A stretch of DNA of 5,020 nucleotides from Clostridia bacterium (GTDB lineage Bacteria > Bacillota > Clostridia > Oscillospirales > CAG-272), in assembly GCA_017540285.1 (NCBI GenBank), contig JAFYBI010000403.1:1-5020 (forward strand), written 5' to 3'. The notes beneath the pieces were generated by a model. The model made no database searches, was not told the DNA's origin, and saw only the letters and a program-made list of their open reading frames with translations. Numbering within the stretch: position 1 is the first letter of the stretch; each line of letters starts with the position of its first letter. Below are positions 4,124 through 5,020 of the stretch, piece by piece. A program made the position numbers and the translations under genes.

Positions 4124-5020
4124 GTCGGCTCCTCCCCGGACGTGCCTTGCTTGGCGTTCTTGTCCATCATGCTGTAGGAACGGCGGAGCGCGGCTTCGAA
4201 GAATTCGTCGGTGTCGAAGCTCGATCCGTCGGGCTGCTTTTCGGCTTTTGTTTTCCGCGCTTCTTCCGCGGCGTCGACCTCCTCAGGGGTGGTATAGCCC
4301 GCGGCATACCAGTTTTCGAGGACCGCGTTGGCATAATCCATGCTCGCCTTGCCCGTGCGCATGACGGTGACTTCGTAGGCTTTCGCGATCATGTCGCGGG
4401 AGAAGCGGAAGACGTTCGCCCACCGGTCGATCGTCTCGCGTTCCTTCTTGATGAGCGAACGGGAGCCCGTTCCGAAGGTTTCGCGAACGAAGGTCTCCAG
4501 GCTCAGCCGCGCTTCCCGACGCGCCAGTTCTTCTTCGAGCGCTCCGTAGGTCGAAATGTCCCGGTCGAAGAACTCGACGGCCATCTTTTCGATATAGCGG
4601 ATCGAGGTCTTGCGGATCGACGCGGCATGCGAGCAGAGAAGCAGGATATAATCGGGCGTCAGGCGGAGATGATCGAGAAGTCCGACGATGACCGAGATCT
4701 CCGCGGTGTTGAAGATGCGCCCGAGGATCTGCTGGCATGAATCGATGAGTTCTTTGCAGCCCTCGGTTTTCCCGACGGCTTCGGACAGCTCGTCCGCCGT
4801 ATAGGTCGGAAGCGTCTGACGGAGCAGGACTTTTTTCCTCGACGCGGGTTTCGCCGCGACCTCGCCGGTCAGACTGAGCTGCTCGCCCTGGGAAACGGAG
4901 GTCTGAGCGGGTTCCGCGTCGGTGAGGAGGACTCCCGCTGCCTTCCACGCGTCGAGCGCGCGCAGGAACGCCTTTTCCGTGAGATCGAGAGCGGCGGCCC
5001 GTTCGGCGAGATCAAACTCC
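4120..5020 (-). CDS. DnaD-domain primosome/replication-initiation protein, 5' end outside window
   Basis: The open frame runs from the right edge (first complete codon at 5019) to a TGA at 4122-4120, 299 visible residues. The true start is beyond the window; the internal ATG at 4584 is not it, because conserved sequence continues upstream. Visible residues 3-33 look like the end of a winged helix (LAERAAALDLTEKAFLRALDAWKAAGVL). A proline/serine linker follows, then two tandem DnaD/DnaB_2-type helical repeats. The second (about 160-245) carries the DnaD signature YxxxVxxxW at Y229, V233 and W237, followed by AAGYTTPEEV. The first repeat (about 70-160) has a degenerate version, Y142xxxMxxxF150. 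DnaD and DnaB of Bacillota act in helicase recruitment during initiation and restart, and winged helix plus tandem repeats resembles the B. subtilis DnaB protein as well as DnaD. The 4-base overlap with the helicase loader suggests translational coupling and roughly matched amounts. Confidence 0.88.
   Translation of the reverse strand, partial: EFDLAERAAALDLTEKAFLRALDAWKAAGVLLTDAEPAQTSVSQGEQLSLTGEVAAKPASRKKVLLRQTLPTYTADELSEAVGKTEGCKELIDSCQQILGRIFNTAEISVIVGLLDHLRLTPDYILLLCSHAASIRKTSIRYIEKMAVEFFDRDISTYGALEEELARREARLSLETFVRETFGTGSRSLIKKERETIDRWANVFRFSRDMIAKAYEVTVMRTGKASMDYANAVLENWYAAGYTTPEEVDAAEEARKTKAEKQPDGSSFDTDEFFEAALRRSYSMMDKNAKQGTSGEEPT

Noticed and set aside
3296..4177. 293-codon plus-strand frame opposite the helicase loader
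   Set aside because: Antisense shadow of a gene with intact Walker A, Walker B and zinc knuckle; no independent RBS or domain.
4283..4948. 221-codon minus-strand frame overlapping the DnaD-domain gene in another frame
   Set aside because: Arg/Ser/Pro/Gly-rich frame-shifted reading typical of GC-rich DNA. The frame ending at 4120 carries the DnaD signatures and continues open to the window edge.
1..5020. CRISPR array, insertion sequence or prophage genes
   Set aside because: No regularly spaced repeats, no transposase, integrase or phage structural genes were seen.

Overview
The window looks like a GC-rich member of the Bacillota, most likely an uncultured gut-type Clostridia lineage (inference). 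The main reasons are a DnaD-domain primosome protein directly coupled to a DnaC/DnaI-type helicase loader, strong AGGAGG-type ribosome binding sites, and a CPxC-type zinc-ribbon protein of a kind I associate with Clostridia. Nothing in the window identifies the species.

Left part, positions 1 to about 1053: a divergent promoter pair sits in the first 140 bases. One promoter fires leftwards into a gene that leaves the window after three codons. The other fires rightwards into a two-gene unit: a 214-residue cysteine-rich zinc-ribbon-like protein (165..809) and a 28-residue single-span membrane peptide (918..1004). A strong intrinsic terminator (1022..1053) closes the unit. A 12-bp perfect palindrome touches the -35 box of the rightward promoter.

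Right part, positions 1281 to 5020: five genes on the minus strand form one tightly packed operon, read from right to left. They are a DnaD-domain replication protein (5' end outside the window), a DnaC/DnaI-like AAA+ helicase loader (ATGA overlap), a xylose-isomerase-type TIM-barrel enzyme (24-bp gap), a YfcE-type metallophosphodiesterase (0-bp gap), and a DIP1984-family coiled-coil protein (RBS inside the preceding stop region). The first two genes supply primosome assembly. The last three have no evident mechanistic link to replication and look like housekeeping genes carried by the same transcript.

Between the two units, six bases after the last stop of the minus operon, lies a 122-nt structured element on the minus strand (1153..1274). 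It has a textbook tRNA T-arm and an acceptor-like helix pairing its two ends, but an oversized, hairpin-rich interior and no convincing canonical anticodon arm. This tRNA-like RNA is the most unusual thing in the window. It could be a non-canonical tRNA, a decayed tRNA, or a tRNA-derived attachment-site remnant.
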